Assembly: GCF_004403305.1 (NCBI RefSeq) | Contig: NZ_SOHE01000048.1 | Location: 6,069-70,068, forward strand | Reading direction: 5' to 3' | From: Cryobacterium frigoriphilum | Lineage (GTDB): Bacteria; Actinomycetota; Actinomycetes; Actinomycetales; Microbacteriaceae | DNA: 64,000 nt | Shown here: in pieces, positions 35,494-43,113 of the stretch | Numbering within the stretch: position 1 is the first letter of the stretch | Layout: each line of letters starts with the position of its first letter | Made by a program: the position numbers and the translations under genes | Notes under the pieces: generated by a model | Told to the model about the DNA's origin: nothing | What the model saw: only the letters and a program-made list of their open reading frames with translations | The model's database searches: none

Positions 35494-35508
35494 GAATGAT
35501 GGGAAAGC

Positions 35509-35628
35509 TCAGCCCGCGTCTGGCCAGGCCGTGATGTGGACCGTTTGCGTCGGCGGGAGGTCGAGATCAGCGGGACCGATGACGACGCCCGTGTCGACCG
35601 AAAGGCCTTGGTTGCGCGCGTCGGTCAT
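35509..35628 (-). CDS. 39-codon open frame coupled to the CU044_5270-like gene
   Basis: An ATG at 35628-35626 overlaps the stop of the gene upstream (TGATG). The frame encodes MTDARNQGLSVDTG...LDLPPTQTVHITAWPDAG and stops at 35509. Composition is coding-like. It is either a translationally coupled small protein or the last part of the larger protein after a one-base frameshift. Confidence 0.4.
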   Translation of the reverse strand: MTDARNQGLSVDTGVVIGPADLDLPPTQTVHITAWPDAG

Positions 35629-36614
35629 CATGGTGTGGTGTCGACGACAGTTGTTGTTACGGCGGTTGCTGCCCAAATAGTTCCGGCTGGGGCGCCGAAA
35701 CCGGCTTTGGTGCGCACGGTGCGTTCTCCGATGAGTTCACCCGTCTCGGGGTCGATGATGATGTCCTGTCGTTCGTCACGGCTGGACTCGATTCGACCCA
35801 GGGCTATTCCGGTTCGACCGTTCAGTGTCGCCTGACCGGGTATGGCCTCGATGCCGGGGACCAGGGCTGCTGCGCGATAGAGCGCGGATCGCAGGTCGGC
35901 CGGTGCGGTTCCGGTGCGCAGAAGGGCGGTGATGCGCACCCATGCGTCCTCGTCTGGGTTGTTCGATCCGCCGTTGTACTCCGACCGGATGTATTCGTAG
36001 AGTTCTTGCGGATCGCGCGGTAAAGCATCCGTGGACCTTGCTGGGTCGGGAGCTCCGTAGAAGGCAGCATCCTGTGCACGGAAGATGCCATTGGTGAGGG
36101 GATCGTTCGGCATCACGGCCCAGTTGGCCAGCGCCGAAGCCTCGGCACCGTCTCCAAAAAACTCCGTAGGAGCGAGATCGTGACGCTCCATCACCCAATC
36201 GGCGTCCGGATCGCCCGGCTTATAGACAGTGATTGTCGACGGGGAGATCCACGTCACCGGTTCGCCGTCGCCTGACCGTCCGACGGTCGCGTACGCGGCC
36301 TCAGTCGCGATTTTCAGGTACTCACCGGGTGCGGCCACGAGATCCGAGCTCGTGATTGTCAGTGCGGCAGCATCGTTGAGGATGGTGGCGGCTTCAGCTG
36401 ACGAGCCGTTCCCGCTGGGAATTATCACGCCAGCCAGGATGACGGCAGCGGCTGCGACGGCTCCGACCGAGGCGAATGCGATGCGTCGCCGACGAATGAC
36501 GACGGGACGGGTTCGAATTGAGGCCGCAGAAGCTTTATCCGCAGTGATTTGCTCCATGATGTTTTGGTGCATCGTGCGTACCTGTTCGTCGGTGGGGCCA
36601 AGTGTGCTGGTCAT
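35628..36614 (-). CDS. CU044_5270-family membrane protein, partner of the ECF sigma factor
   Basis: A 328-residue protein with a short cytoplasmic N-terminus, one membrane helix (about 45-67: IAFASVGAVAAAAVILAGVI) and a large extracytoplasmic domain ending in RTKAGFGAPAGTIWAATAV. This is the layout of CU044_5270 proteins, which are regularly encoded after ECF sigma factors in actinobacteria and are thought to act as anti-sigma or sensor proteins. Its ATG overlaps the sigma gene stop by 4 bp, so the two are co-translated. No zinc-binding anti-sigma motif is visible. Confidence 0.8.
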   Translation of the reverse strand: MTSTLGPTDEQVRTMHQNIMEQITADKASAASIRTRPVVIRRRRIAFASVGAVAAAAVILAGVIIPSGNGSSAEAATILNDAAALTITSSDLVAAPGEYLKIATEAAYATVGRSGDGEPVTWISPSTITVYKPGDPDADWVMERHDLAPTEFFGDGAEASALANWAVMPNDPLTNGIFRAQDAAFYGAPDPARSTDALPRDPQELYEYIRSEYNGGSNNPDEDAWVRITALLRTGTAPADLRSALYRAAALVPGIEAIPGQATLNGRTGIALGRIESSRDERQDIIIDPETGELIGERTVRTKAGFGAPAGTIWAATAVTTTVVDTTP

Positions 36615-37186
36615 GACAGTCCTTCGTTTTGAGAGGCTAACGAAATGCGTAGGGTGCGGCGCAGCCGAGTGAGTCGGTTACGCACGGCGCCGGCCGTGGT
36701 CTCGAGCTGATGCGCGGCATCGCGGTAGGACAGCTCGTCGACGAGGCAGAGCCGGTAGAGCTTCTGGTCGCTTTCCGACAATCGTGCGACTGCCGTTGCG
36801 ATTGACGCTCCGAGCTGACGATCGAGAAGAACATCTTCGGGGCCCGGCCGCGGATCAATCATTTCCGTGGATCCATCGAGAGTTGCGCTGTAACTCTTCC
36901 GTTTGAGTCGGTTGAGGCTCAAGTTCCGAGTCGCCGCCAGAAGCCACGGAAGTAACGAGACATCCACGACTCTGATCTCAGCCCGCTTCGTCCATGCGAG
37001 TATGAAGACATCCTGGGTGATGTCCTCGGCGCCAGCCGTATCGCGGAGCATCCGCAGCGCGTAGTGGTAAACGTCGCGGACATACTCTTCGTATAGCGTG
37101 CCGAACGCGGCACGATCTCCGCGCTGAATGGCTTGGAGTCTCGCCCTGTCGGAGCCTGTGGGGCCGGCCCGTTTTGTATGCCTCAT
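36611..37186 (-). CDS. ECF-type RNA polymerase sigma factor
   Basis: The ATG at 37186 gives 191 residues with region sigma-2 (about 15-85: FGTLYEEYVRDVYHYALRML, EDITQDVFILAW) and region sigma-4 (about 125-180: LSESDQKLYRLCLVDELSY, AGAVRNRLTRLRRTL). The linker is long but lacks an extra C-terminal sensor domain. It directs transcription of a stress or envelope regulon and is paired with the CU044_5270-like membrane protein. It is transcribed divergently from the signal peptidase gene; the 263-bp gap has no obvious ECF promoter that I can support. Confidence 0.9.
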   Translation of the reverse strand: MRHTKRAGPTGSDRARLQAIQRGDRAAFGTLYEEYVRDVYHYALRMLRDTAGAEDITQDVFILAWTKRAEIRVVDVSLLPWLLAATRNLSLNRLKRKSYSATLDGSTEMIDPRPGPEDVLLDRQLGASIATAVARLSESDQKLYRLCLVDELSYRDAAHQLETTAGAVRNRLTRLRRTLRISLASQNEGLS

Positions 37187-37449
37187 ACCCAATAGTGTCT
37201 CGGACCGTTGGATCGTCTCGAATTCAGTCGACGATGCAATTCACAACCGGTTCTCGTTGCGCCCGCGTCGAGCTTTCTTGTCAGCGCCCACGGACTACTT
37301 TTCACAGTAGCGTCGACATTCCTTGCCGGCCAGCACCCCAGCGTCTCGCAGAAGGTTCTCGTATGGTGACGGGGAAGCTGAGTGACTTGCGATGGCTCGC
37401 TGGGATGGGCGGTCAATAGCAGTTTGACTGACTGCCCTAGGCTCAGGGC

Positions 37450-38181
37450 ATGATGACAGCCGACGCAGCCACACGCTCCGCACGGCGGCGGGCCGGCGTT
37501 GGGTCTCCTGCGTTGAAGTTCGTGCGAGACCTCGTCCTCGTCGTGGTCATCGCGATCCTGATCTCAGCCCTACTGAAAACTTTTGTCGTGCGTTCGTTCT
37601 ACATTCCATCTCCGTCGATGGAGAATACGCTCTTGGTCAATGATCGAATCATTGTGAATGAACTCGTTCCCAACCTGATCCCGATTGAACATGGCGACGT
37701 GGTCGTCTTCACCGACCCGGGAAACTGGCTTCCACCGCAGCAACCCGCGCCGCAAAATCTCTTCAGTGCGCTAGACGTTGCATTTACGGCTGTGGGGCTG
37801 AGCGCCGGCGACAGCAATAATCACCTCGTCAAACGAGTCATCGGCCTACCCGGCGACACCGTGGTCTGTTGTACCGCCGCCGGACAGCTGACCATCAACG
37901 ATGTCGCCATCGACGAGCCCTACATCCAGATTCCTGACGATCAATCCCAGGCGACTAAAAGTCCGTTTACGGTCACCGTGCCCGACGGAAATCTTTGGGT
38001 CATGGGCGACAACCGATACAACTCAGCCGATTCGGCCTTCCACTTTCTCAACGGCCCGCCGGGGGCCGGCTTCGTCCCGATCAGTAATGTCATCGGCCGG
38101 GCAGTCGTGGTGAGCTGGCCCGCCAAACACTGGGGCTGGCTCGGCCACTACCCAGAAACCATCGCGTCAGCAGCCCGCTGA
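37450..38181 (+). CDS. lepB: Type I signal peptidase
   Basis: A 243-residue inner-membrane serine protease that removes signal peptides from exported proteins. One membrane helix (about 26-44) precedes the catalytic domain. The nucleophile is in SPSMENTL (Ser56), the general base in HLVKRVIGLPGD (Lys128), and box E is WVMGDNRYNSADS. It is a standard-length enzyme. The start may be either of the two consecutive ATG codons at 37450 and 37453. It stands alone; its duplicated or housekeeping status cannot be judged here. Confidence 0.93.
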   Translation: MMTADAATRSARRRAGVGSPALKFVRDLVLVVVIAILISALLKTFVVRSFYIPSPSMENTLLVNDRIIVNELVPNLIPIEHGDVVVFTDPGNWLPPQQPAPQNLFSALDVAFTAVGLSAGDSNNHLVKRVIGLPGDTVVCCTAAGQLTINDVAIDEPYIQIPDDQSQATKSPFTVTVPDGNLWVMGDNRYNSADSAFHFLNGPPGAGFVPISNVIGRAVVVSWPAKHWGWLGHYPETIASAAR

Positions 38182-38230
38182 CTAAGACCAAGACCCCCCA
38201 AGACGGGATGGTTATTTCATCAGCTGAAAT

Positions 38231-38248
38231 TGTCCCGTAAGAGGTTCC
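38231..38248 (+). repeat. 18-bp dispersed motif, copy 3
   Basis: TGTCCCGTAAGAGGTTCC downstream of lepB, preceded by the small inverted repeat ATTTCA-N5-TGAAAT. Same 18-bp layout as the copies at 25969 and 30620. Confidence 0.4.
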
Positions 38249-38291
38249 TCAGTGGAACAGGCGCCCGTGACGTTTATGGAACGATGGTGAC

Positions 38292-38690
38292 ATGGCAGTC
38301 GGGGTGCATCACATCGAGATTTGGGTTGGTGACCTGGACAGCGCGCGAACATCGTGGGGCTGGCTGCTTGTGGCCCTTGGCTGGTCCGTCGATCAGGAAT
38401 GGAACACTGGTATTTCCTGGCGATGTGGCGAGGTCTACATAGTCATCACTCGACCGCCCTCCGTCTGCGGCGATGAGCATGATCGTCGTCGTCCGGGGAT
38501 GAACCACATTGCCCTCCACGGAGGGACTTCAGCTGATGTCGACCTCATCGTCGGTCGGGCATCAACCCACGGCTGGACTGAGCTATACGCGGATCGGTAC
38601 CCACATGCAGGAGGCCCCGACCACTACGCCGCGTACCTCGAAGATGGAGCCGGTTCAAAGGTCGAAGTCGTCGCCACATCGCCGCGCTGA
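38292..38690 (+). CDS. VOC-family (glyoxalase/dioxygenase-fold) protein
   Basis: A 132-residue single-domain VOC protein: VHHIEIWVGDLDSARTSWGW forms the first beta-alpha-beta unit, MNHIALH supplies the second metal-type His, and YAAYLEDGAGSKVEVV the last strand with a Glu. The family includes glyoxalases, dioxygenases and antibiotic-binding proteins; the substrate cannot be predicted. The next region is a broken acetyltransferase gene, so there is no operon evidence. Confidence 0.85.
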   Translation: MAVGVHHIEIWVGDLDSARTSWGWLLVALGWSVDQEWNTGISWRCGEVYIVITRPPSVCGDEHDRRRPGMNHIALHGGTSADVDLIVGRASTHGWTELYADRYPHAGGPDHYAAYLEDGAGSKVEVVATSPR

Positions 38691-38745
38691 CGCACCCCCT
38701 GAAGATTTTCAAGTCCGAGCTTTAGGACTGTGCCAGTCTCAATGG

Positions 38746-39190
38746 ATGAAGTTGCCGCCGACCGCTAAACCTCTGACGTGTGCGCGCCTCCTGTTGGAAC
38801 CGCTGTCGGTTGCGCACGCGTCGTCGATGGTAAGAGTTTTGGCCGATCCCTCCCTATACGAATTCACTGGCGGGGAAGCGCCTTCGCTGAGGGAGTTAGA
38901 AAACCGCTATGCCGCTCAAGTTGTGGGGCACTCCGCGGACCGCTCGTCGAAATTGACGGGACGATGCTCACGGCCGACATGGACTGGGTGATTTCACCGA
39001 GCTGGCAGGGATGTGGGTTTGCTTCCGAAGCAGCCCAGGCAATGCTCGAATGGTTGCGCTCCAACGGAGTCAACCGCTTCACGTCACACATTCTCCCCGC
39101 TATTTGCGCCTCCATACGCGTCGCACAAAATCAAGCGCTACAGGCGACGTTGTCGAGGAAAGATGGTGAAATCCGTTGGGAATCCCAATC
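38746..39190 (+). pseudogene. GNAT acetyltransferase, internally deleted and frameshifted
   Basis: From ATG 38746 the first frame reads as the N-terminus of a GNAT enzyme (ARLLLEPLSVAHASSMVRVL, PSLYEFTGGEAPSLRELENR). After GHSAD (about 38940) a block of roughly 30 residues is missing and the frame changes. The second frame gives the acetyl-CoA region DWVISPSWQGCGFASEAAQA and MLEWLRSNGVNRFTSHI, and ends with the family-typical DGEIRWE at about 39180. It runs on in frame into the unrelated protein at 39191-39554. The enzyme is inactive. Confidence 0.8.
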
Positions 39191-39554
39191 ACCTCCTAGC
39201 GAGGTCGCTGACGTCCGTGCTCGCCAAGGGGCTGTCGACTTTGCCTTGGTGCAGCGAGACGGCCAACGGGCTCGCCTTCTCATCTCCCTACCGTCCTCAG
39301 GAGCACCGCAGTACTGGTTGTATGCGGACCCCAGCGATACCGCAGATTGGGTCAGCCAACTGCTGATTTGGATTGACGAGGAGGTATTCACTGGGGGACT
39401 TAGCGGCAGCCGAGCTCGGTTGAATATCGCCGGCGATAGTTACGTCATAACCGAGAACTACGGTTGGCGGCTTGAGGGCGCCGCTGAACACGCCAGACTG
39501 AGCGCCGCCGCCGCCGCCGGCCCGTCCGGTTGGCATGCCGGCGGACTCAACTGA
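39191..39554 (+). CDS. Paralogue of the protein at the window start, now fused behind GNAT remnants
   Basis: The frame encodes SEVADVRARQGAVDFALVQR, QYWLYADPSDTADWVSQLLI, IDEEVFTGGLSGSR, YGWRLEGAAEHARL and ends GWHAGGLN. It matches the protein at 2-307 over its whole visible length. No ATG or GTG start with a ribosome site is present; the sequence continues in frame from the broken GNAT gene, so the original 5' end was probably lost and a fusion created. It shows what an upstream part of the family may look like (RARQGAVDFALVQRDG). Function unknown. Confidence 0.5.
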
Positions 39555-39565
39555 CAGACAACAGA

Positions 39566-39678
39566 CAGCGATCCGGGTTCCAGTTGGCTCGATCGACACA
39601 AAGAAATCATTGCGGCCCCCGCCACTCGAATTTTTACTTGCCGTGTCGCAAATTTCCTGCCCGTTCGGAGCCCCGCAA
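39566..39678 (-). repeat. Partial copy of the HXXEE gene 5' region
   Basis: These 113 bases match 43587-43702 closely in the same orientation. On the - strand they encode CGAPNGQEIC and DFFVSIEPTGTRIA, against CGAPNGHEIC and DFVVSIEPTGTRIA at the start of the HXXEE gene. Only the upstream region and first codons are duplicated; the rest of the gene is absent. Confidence 0.75.
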
Positions 39679-39767
39679 CAGGTTCGGTTTACGGGAACGG
39701 GACGGGGACTAGCATCCTTACCGAGTCGGTCCATCATGATGACGATGTCAAGTGACCGGCCATTGAA

Positions 39768-40076
39768 TCATCGCTTTAGGCTATCCGCTGTTCTCACATA
39801 CTTCTTCATGAGAAAAGTGAGGGAAGATTGGCCTTCTCGCACGTTTCTCACGAGATCGGCGTCCAACTGCATCGCGTCCGCGACGGCCTGGTGAGATGAA
39901 TCCTCGTCTAGATTTTGCAGCAGGTCATCGAGTTCGCTCGCGAGCGCCTCGGCGCTCCGCAGTGCCGCCTGCAGTGCCCGCGAAACGCGAACAGTTTCCG
40001 AAATGCTAGGTGCATCCGGAGTGATGACCGGCGGCTGGCCGGACGACACCGAGAAGGTCATATGTGCTTCTGACAT
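39768..40076 (-). CDS. Hypothetical helical protein (102 aa)
   Basis: A 102-residue acidic protein, mostly predicted helix: ISETVRVSRALQAALRSAEA, LASELDDLLQNLDED, DADLVRNVREGQSSLTFLMK. No membrane segment or signal. The N-terminal 25 residues are Pro/Ser-rich and probably flexible. No family recognised. It lies upstream (on the opposite side) of the Phd/RelE pair and is separated by a repeat-like G+C-rich gap, so no partner can be inferred. Confidence 0.5.
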   Translation of the reverse strand: MSEAHMTFSVSSGQPPVITPDAPSISETVRVSRALQAALRSAEALASELDDLLQNLDEDSSHQAVADAMQLDADLVRNVREGQSSLTFLMKKYVRTADSLKR

Positions 40077-40244
40077 GCTCCGACTGTACGTCAGCCTTCC
40101 AGATCCCGCCGCGCCAGCACCCCTCCGGCTCTGATCCGGTTGATTGGTTGGAGGGGCAGCGTTCGCGTACTTGTTGCGATTTCCGTAGCAGGTTGCCTTT
40201 CAGGGCACCCCGCCCCAAGACCTTGCCGTCCTCGTTCGCTCTGT

Positions 40245-40505
40245 TTAGCGGTACACATCACTGCGGTGGCCGACGCGCAGCACGAGGACGATGAGTTTGT
40301 CATCCTCGATTTCGTAGACGACGCGATACTCACCGATTCGGATGCGGCACTCACCAACACCGCCCGCGAGCTGGATATAGCCGTGAGGGCGCGGGTTCGC
40401 GGCGAGGTCCTCGATGGCCTCCTTGATTCGCTTCCGCTCATTCGGATGGACCTTGCGGAAGGCTTTCGCAGCGGAGGGCTTGTAAGTGATTGAGTAAATC
40501 GGCAT
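40245..40505 (-). CDS. relE: RelE-family toxin
   Basis: An 86-residue RelE/ParE-superfamily protein: YSITYKPSAAKAFRKV at the N-terminal strand, ERKRIKEAIEDLAANPRPHG as the helix and loop, CRIRIGEYRVVYEIEDDK and VLRVGHRSDVYR as the C-terminal strands. The Arg and Lys pattern and terminal HR..VY match ribosome-dependent mRNA interferases. It is the downstream partner of the Phd-like antitoxin (21-bp gap), in the usual antitoxin-first order. Confidence 0.92.
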   Translation of the reverse strand: MPIYSITYKPSAAKAFRKVHPNERKRIKEAIEDLAANPRPHGYIQLAGGVGECRIRIGEYRVVYEIEDDKLIVLVLRVGHRSDVYR

Positions 40506-40526
40506 GGGCGAGCCGCTCGCAACGGC

Positions 40527-40772
40527 TCAGAGGCCCAGCTCGGCCATGAGCTCCTCGTGCGAAATGCCGCCTTGCTCGCGACGCGCCTCGGCTGCGCCAA
40601 GAACGTCAGCTTGATCTTCCAGAGCCTGAAGGGCACGGTCAAAGAATTCCGGGGAGACAACGACGGCGCGACGTCTGCTACCACGGCTGAGAACCTCAAC
40701 GGGCCCGCGCTGTGCGGCGTCGAGCACCTCGCTCTGATGTGCGCGAAAATTGCTAAGAGTCGTCGTTGTCAT
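40527..40772 (-). CDS. Phd/YefM-family antitoxin
   Basis: An 81-residue antitoxin. The N-terminal Phd/YefM fold (TTLSNFRAHQSEVLDAAQRG, PVEVLSRGSRRRAVVVSPEF) binds DNA; the C-terminal tail (residues 55-81, REQGGISHEELMAELGL) should wrap the RelE toxin. The start ATG at 40772 lies directly next to a TGTACA-type operator, so the pair is likely autoregulated. The antitoxin is expected to be protease-labile. Confidence 0.9.
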   Translation of the reverse strand: MTTTTLSNFRAHQSEVLDAAQRGPVEVLSRGSRRRAVVVSPEFFDRALQALEDQADVLGAAEARREQGGISHEELMAELGL

Positions 40773-40780
40773 AGCTCAAA

Positions 40781-40795
40781 AGTACATCTTGTACA
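40781..40795. promoter_or_regulatory. TGTACA-type operator for the Phd/RelE pair
   Basis: AGTACA (40781-40786) and a perfect TGTACA palindrome (40790-40795) sit 8-23 bp upstream of the antitoxin ATG. The core TGTACA is the motif bound by E. coli YefM, a related antitoxin. The last bases also form TACATGTA (40792-40799). Confidence 0.6.
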
Positions 40796-40897
40796 TGTAG
40801 GTGTCAAAGGTTTTCCAATCGCGGTTCTGTTTGAGGGGCGACTGTGTCGTTGCCAGACCGGCTAATCCGGCAACGAGATTTCGATTGAGGGTCCCTT

Positions 40898-41482
40898 TCA
40901 ATGGCCCGATTCGAACTGACGTTGAATGGTTCGGTAGACGGTCGAGCGCGCAACGTGGAAGAGTTCCGCCAATTCTGCGCTGGAATGTAGGCCGGCGCTG
41001 TGTACTTCGATCAAGTGTTTCTGCTGCGCCGCCGACAGTTTGGGCTGCTTACCGCGAAGCCGTCCTTTCGCCGTGGCCACCTGCATTCCCTCCCGCGTTC
41101 TGGCGCGAATCAGATCCGACCCGAATTCGGCGACCATTGCCAGGACGTTGAAGAGGAGGCGCCCGACGGGGTCGTTCGGATCGTGTACCGCTCCGCCGAT
41201 GCTGAGCTTGACGTCTTTGGCTGTCAGCTCGTCGATGATGTTTTTGGCATCCCGGAGTGATCGCGCGAGTCTGTCGAGTTTCGCAACGACGAGGGTGTCT
41301 CCGGTGCGACAGGCGGCCAGGGCTTCGCGAAGCCCTGGCCGGGCCCGGTTCGTTGCGGTCAGACCATGATCGGTGTAGCTCAGTGACGATCTAGCGCCCA
41401 GTCGTTCCAGGGCGTTCTGTTGGGCGGTGAGGTCTTGTTCATCGGTGGACACGCGTGCGTATCCAATTAGTGATCCATCCAT
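40898..41482 (-). CDS. Serine recombinase (resolvase/invertase)
   Basis: The ATG at 41482 gives 194 residues; longer upstream frames are not conserved-looking. The catalytic domain begins IGYARVSTDEQD with nucleophile Ser12, then LDRLARS with the active-site Arg residues and MVAEFGSDLIRARTREGMQV forming the E-helix. The C-terminal helix-turn-helix (about 155-190: HSSAELAELFHVARSTVYRT) binds the recombination site. It is of typical resolvase length and looks intact, suggesting a recent element; a scrap of a close relative lies at 22378-22425. No transposase gene accompanies it. Confidence 0.92.
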   Translation of the reverse strand: MDGSLIGYARVSTDEQDLTAQQNALERLGARSSLSYTDHGLTATNRARPGLREALAACRTGDTLVVAKLDRLARSLRDAKNIIDELTAKDVKLSIGGAVHDPNDPVGRLLFNVLAMVAEFGSDLIRARTREGMQVATAKGRLRGKQPKLSAAQQKHLIEVHSAGLHSSAELAELFHVARSTVYRTIQRQFESGH

Positions 41483-41639
41483 GGCGAAACCATCCCGCTC
41501 CGCTGTGAACGGGTCAAGAATCGTCGCAGTGGGGGTCCGGCTTGCGGGCATCCGAAGGTGGCGGCCCCCAGCGGTCAGTTTGAGACGATCAGTCTGCGGG
41601 ATTTGCGCGTAACCAGTCACGAACTTGGTCTGCATGACC

Positions 41640-42140
41640 TTACGCCGGGAAATCGGGATAGAACACATGCCTGACTGTTTCTCCGTCAGTAACAAGAGTC
41701 ATGCGTTTGAGAAGCGTCACGCCTTCGACCGTGAAGGTGAGGAGTTTGAGCGCCTCTGTCAATCGTCCCTTCTCATCCGAGACGAGTCGGTACGGGAGGT
41801 GAATCCGCTGGACGGCCTCGTGTTGATAGGCCGAGCTCTGCACCGAGAGCCCGATCACGTTTTGGGCGCCAGCCTCATTCAGCTCGACCAAACGGTCACG
41901 AAAGCTGCATGCTTCGGCGGTGCAGCCTTTTGCTCCGGGGATGTCTGCCCATCCGATTGGCTCGGCCTGGCCAGGCACGCACGTTCGTGGATAGATAAAC
42001 AGGATCCAGCGCCCGGTTGAGCACTTTTTGATGCTCAACTCGCCGCCCGATGTCGATGCAAGGTCGATGTCAGGCAGGTGCAATCCGATCAATTGATCAG
42101 CGGCACCGTCATCGAGGGGCGTCGGAAGGGTTTTCGCCAT
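41640..42140 (-). CDS. Peroxiredoxin-like (AhpC/TSA/redoxin) protein
   Basis: A 166-residue thioredoxin-fold protein: IGLHLPDIDLASTSGG, WILFIYPRT, DIPGAKGCTAEACSFRDRL, then LSVQSSAYQHEAVQRIHLPY. The Prx-typical F-Y-P motif is followed by a long insertion and the GCT-x-x-x-C pair, the likely redox cysteines in this redoxin subfamily. The position right after YPRT, usually Gly, is Cys here. It should reduce peroxides using an external thiol donor. It is divergent in neither direction with an obvious partner. Confidence 0.85.
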   Translation of the reverse strand: MAKTLPTPLDDGAADQLIGLHLPDIDLASTSGGELSIKKCSTGRWILFIYPRTCVPGQAEPIGWADIPGAKGCTAEACSFRDRLVELNEAGAQNVIGLSVQSSAYQHEAVQRIHLPYRLVSDEKGRLTEALKLLTFTVEGVTLLKRMTLVTDGETVRHVFYPDFPA

Positions 42141-42203
42141 GTGGTTTCATTTCGTGGTGTGGTCGAGGTCAGACTTGCCAAAGGTGGGATCAGCGGGAAC
42201 TAC

Positions 42204-42614
42204 TCAGGTCAGTCGCTTTGATCGAACCTGAACTTCAGCGGCTTCGTAGCCGAGGTGCTCATAGAAACCGAGTACTGTTTCGTTGGTCGAGCGGACCATG
42301 AGTTGGACTTTCACGGCGCCGTGTTTTCGCAGCCAGTCTTCCGCCGTTGACATCAGCTGCCGTCCTAAACCAGTTCCACGTTGGCTTTCATCAACAGCCA
42401 GGTAATACACCCAGCCGCGGTGTCCGTCGTGGCCAACCATCACGGTGCCGATCAATCGGTCATTGTCGAAAGCCCCCAGCACGGTCGATGTCCCGCCGTC
42501 GAGTGCACGCTGCAGGTCAAGCTCCGGCGGATTCCAGGGGCGGGTCAACCCGGCTCTGACCCAGAGTGACGTCGCTGCACCGATGTTTGCCGAAGTGAGG
42601 TCGCGAATCTGCAT
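42204..42614 (-). CDS. GNAT N-acetyltransferase (YpeA-like)
   Basis: A 136-residue enzyme with a complete GNAT fold: an N-terminal strand and helices (MQIRDLTSANIGAATSLWVR), VMVGHDGHRGWVYYLAVDES (strands 4 and 5), the acetyl-CoA loop QRGTGLGRQLM, and LMVRSTNETVLGFYEHLGYE with the conserved Asn and Tyr. The GHDGHRGWVYYLAV core is characteristic of YpeA-type acetyltransferases of unknown substrate. Intact and unlike the broken GNAT at 38746. Confidence 0.92.
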   Translation of the reverse strand: MQIRDLTSANIGAATSLWVRAGLTRPWNPPELDLQRALDGGTSTVLGAFDNDRLIGTVMVGHDGHRGWVYYLAVDESQRGTGLGRQLMSTAEDWLRKHGAVKVQLMVRSTNETVLGFYEHLGYEAAEVQVRSKRLT

Positions 42615-42660
42615 AGCCCTAGTTTGCCGTCATCATCGCAGACCCAATGCCGTGAGACGT

Positions 42661-43077
42661 TGGTCGTGAGGGCGCGCTACTCCGGTGGCCGAGCGGTCCT
42701 CGTCAAGCAGAGAGAGCTGCCGTGGGGGATACTGCATTTATGGGGAAGAGGAAAGATTCGCTCGCATGGTGGTCAGTTATTGTGATTGTGGCCCCCGCGA
42801 TGGGGTTTGGCGTGTTTTTACTCGCAGAGGCATCATCTTTGCAGACCGTGTTGGCCGGAGGCGTTCTCGTCCTCGTCGCACTCACTGCGGTTTTCAAGGC
42901 AGTGCTGAGCCTGCGAAGGTTGTCGCGATCAACGGGGTCGTTTTCCGCGCAATGACAAAGCCGATGGACGTCTTTCGGCGTTGCGGACGGAATTGACATG
43001 ACCGCCACACTGGTTGCGCATCGTTTCGGGACCGGGACTGGGACTGGGACAGCGGCGGCGGTGGCCGGCGCTGCCTA
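42661..43077 (+). repeat. Direct duplication, left copy (~410 bp)
   Basis: This stretch and 44396-44814 share long blocks including GGGATACTGCA, the complete small membrane gene, and the downstream GCAATGACAAA and GACGGAATTGAC segments, roughly 80% identical overall by eye. The duplicated unit includes 5' and 3' flanks of the gene, so it arose as DNA duplication, not as two separate gene gains. Confidence 0.8.
42740..42955 (+). CDS. Small two-helix membrane protein, copy 1 (71 aa)
   Basis: The ATG at 42740 (start of MGKRKDSLAWW) is chosen because both duplicates conserve it. A basic N-terminus is followed by two hydrophobic helices (about 10-30 and 36-56) and a basic tail LSLRRLS. GATACT ends about 7-8 nt before the ATG and no ribosome site is visible, so the mRNA may be leaderless. 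The family is unknown. The pair of copies brackets the HXXEE/membrane/XRE cluster on the other strand. Confidence 0.6.
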   Translation: MGKRKDSLAWWSVIVIVAPAMGFGVFLLAEASSLQTVLAGGVLVLVALTAVFKAVLSLRRLSRSTGSFSAQ

Positions 43078-43113
43078 AACACCGAAGCTACCTGCGCTAC
43101 GTATGCGGGTTTC

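Noticed and set aside
42703-43008. - strand frame (and its twin at 44345-44800) as a duplicated gene
   Set aside because: The duplication is real but the + strand membrane protein explains it better; the - frames differ in length and have Thr/Ser/Ala low complexity.
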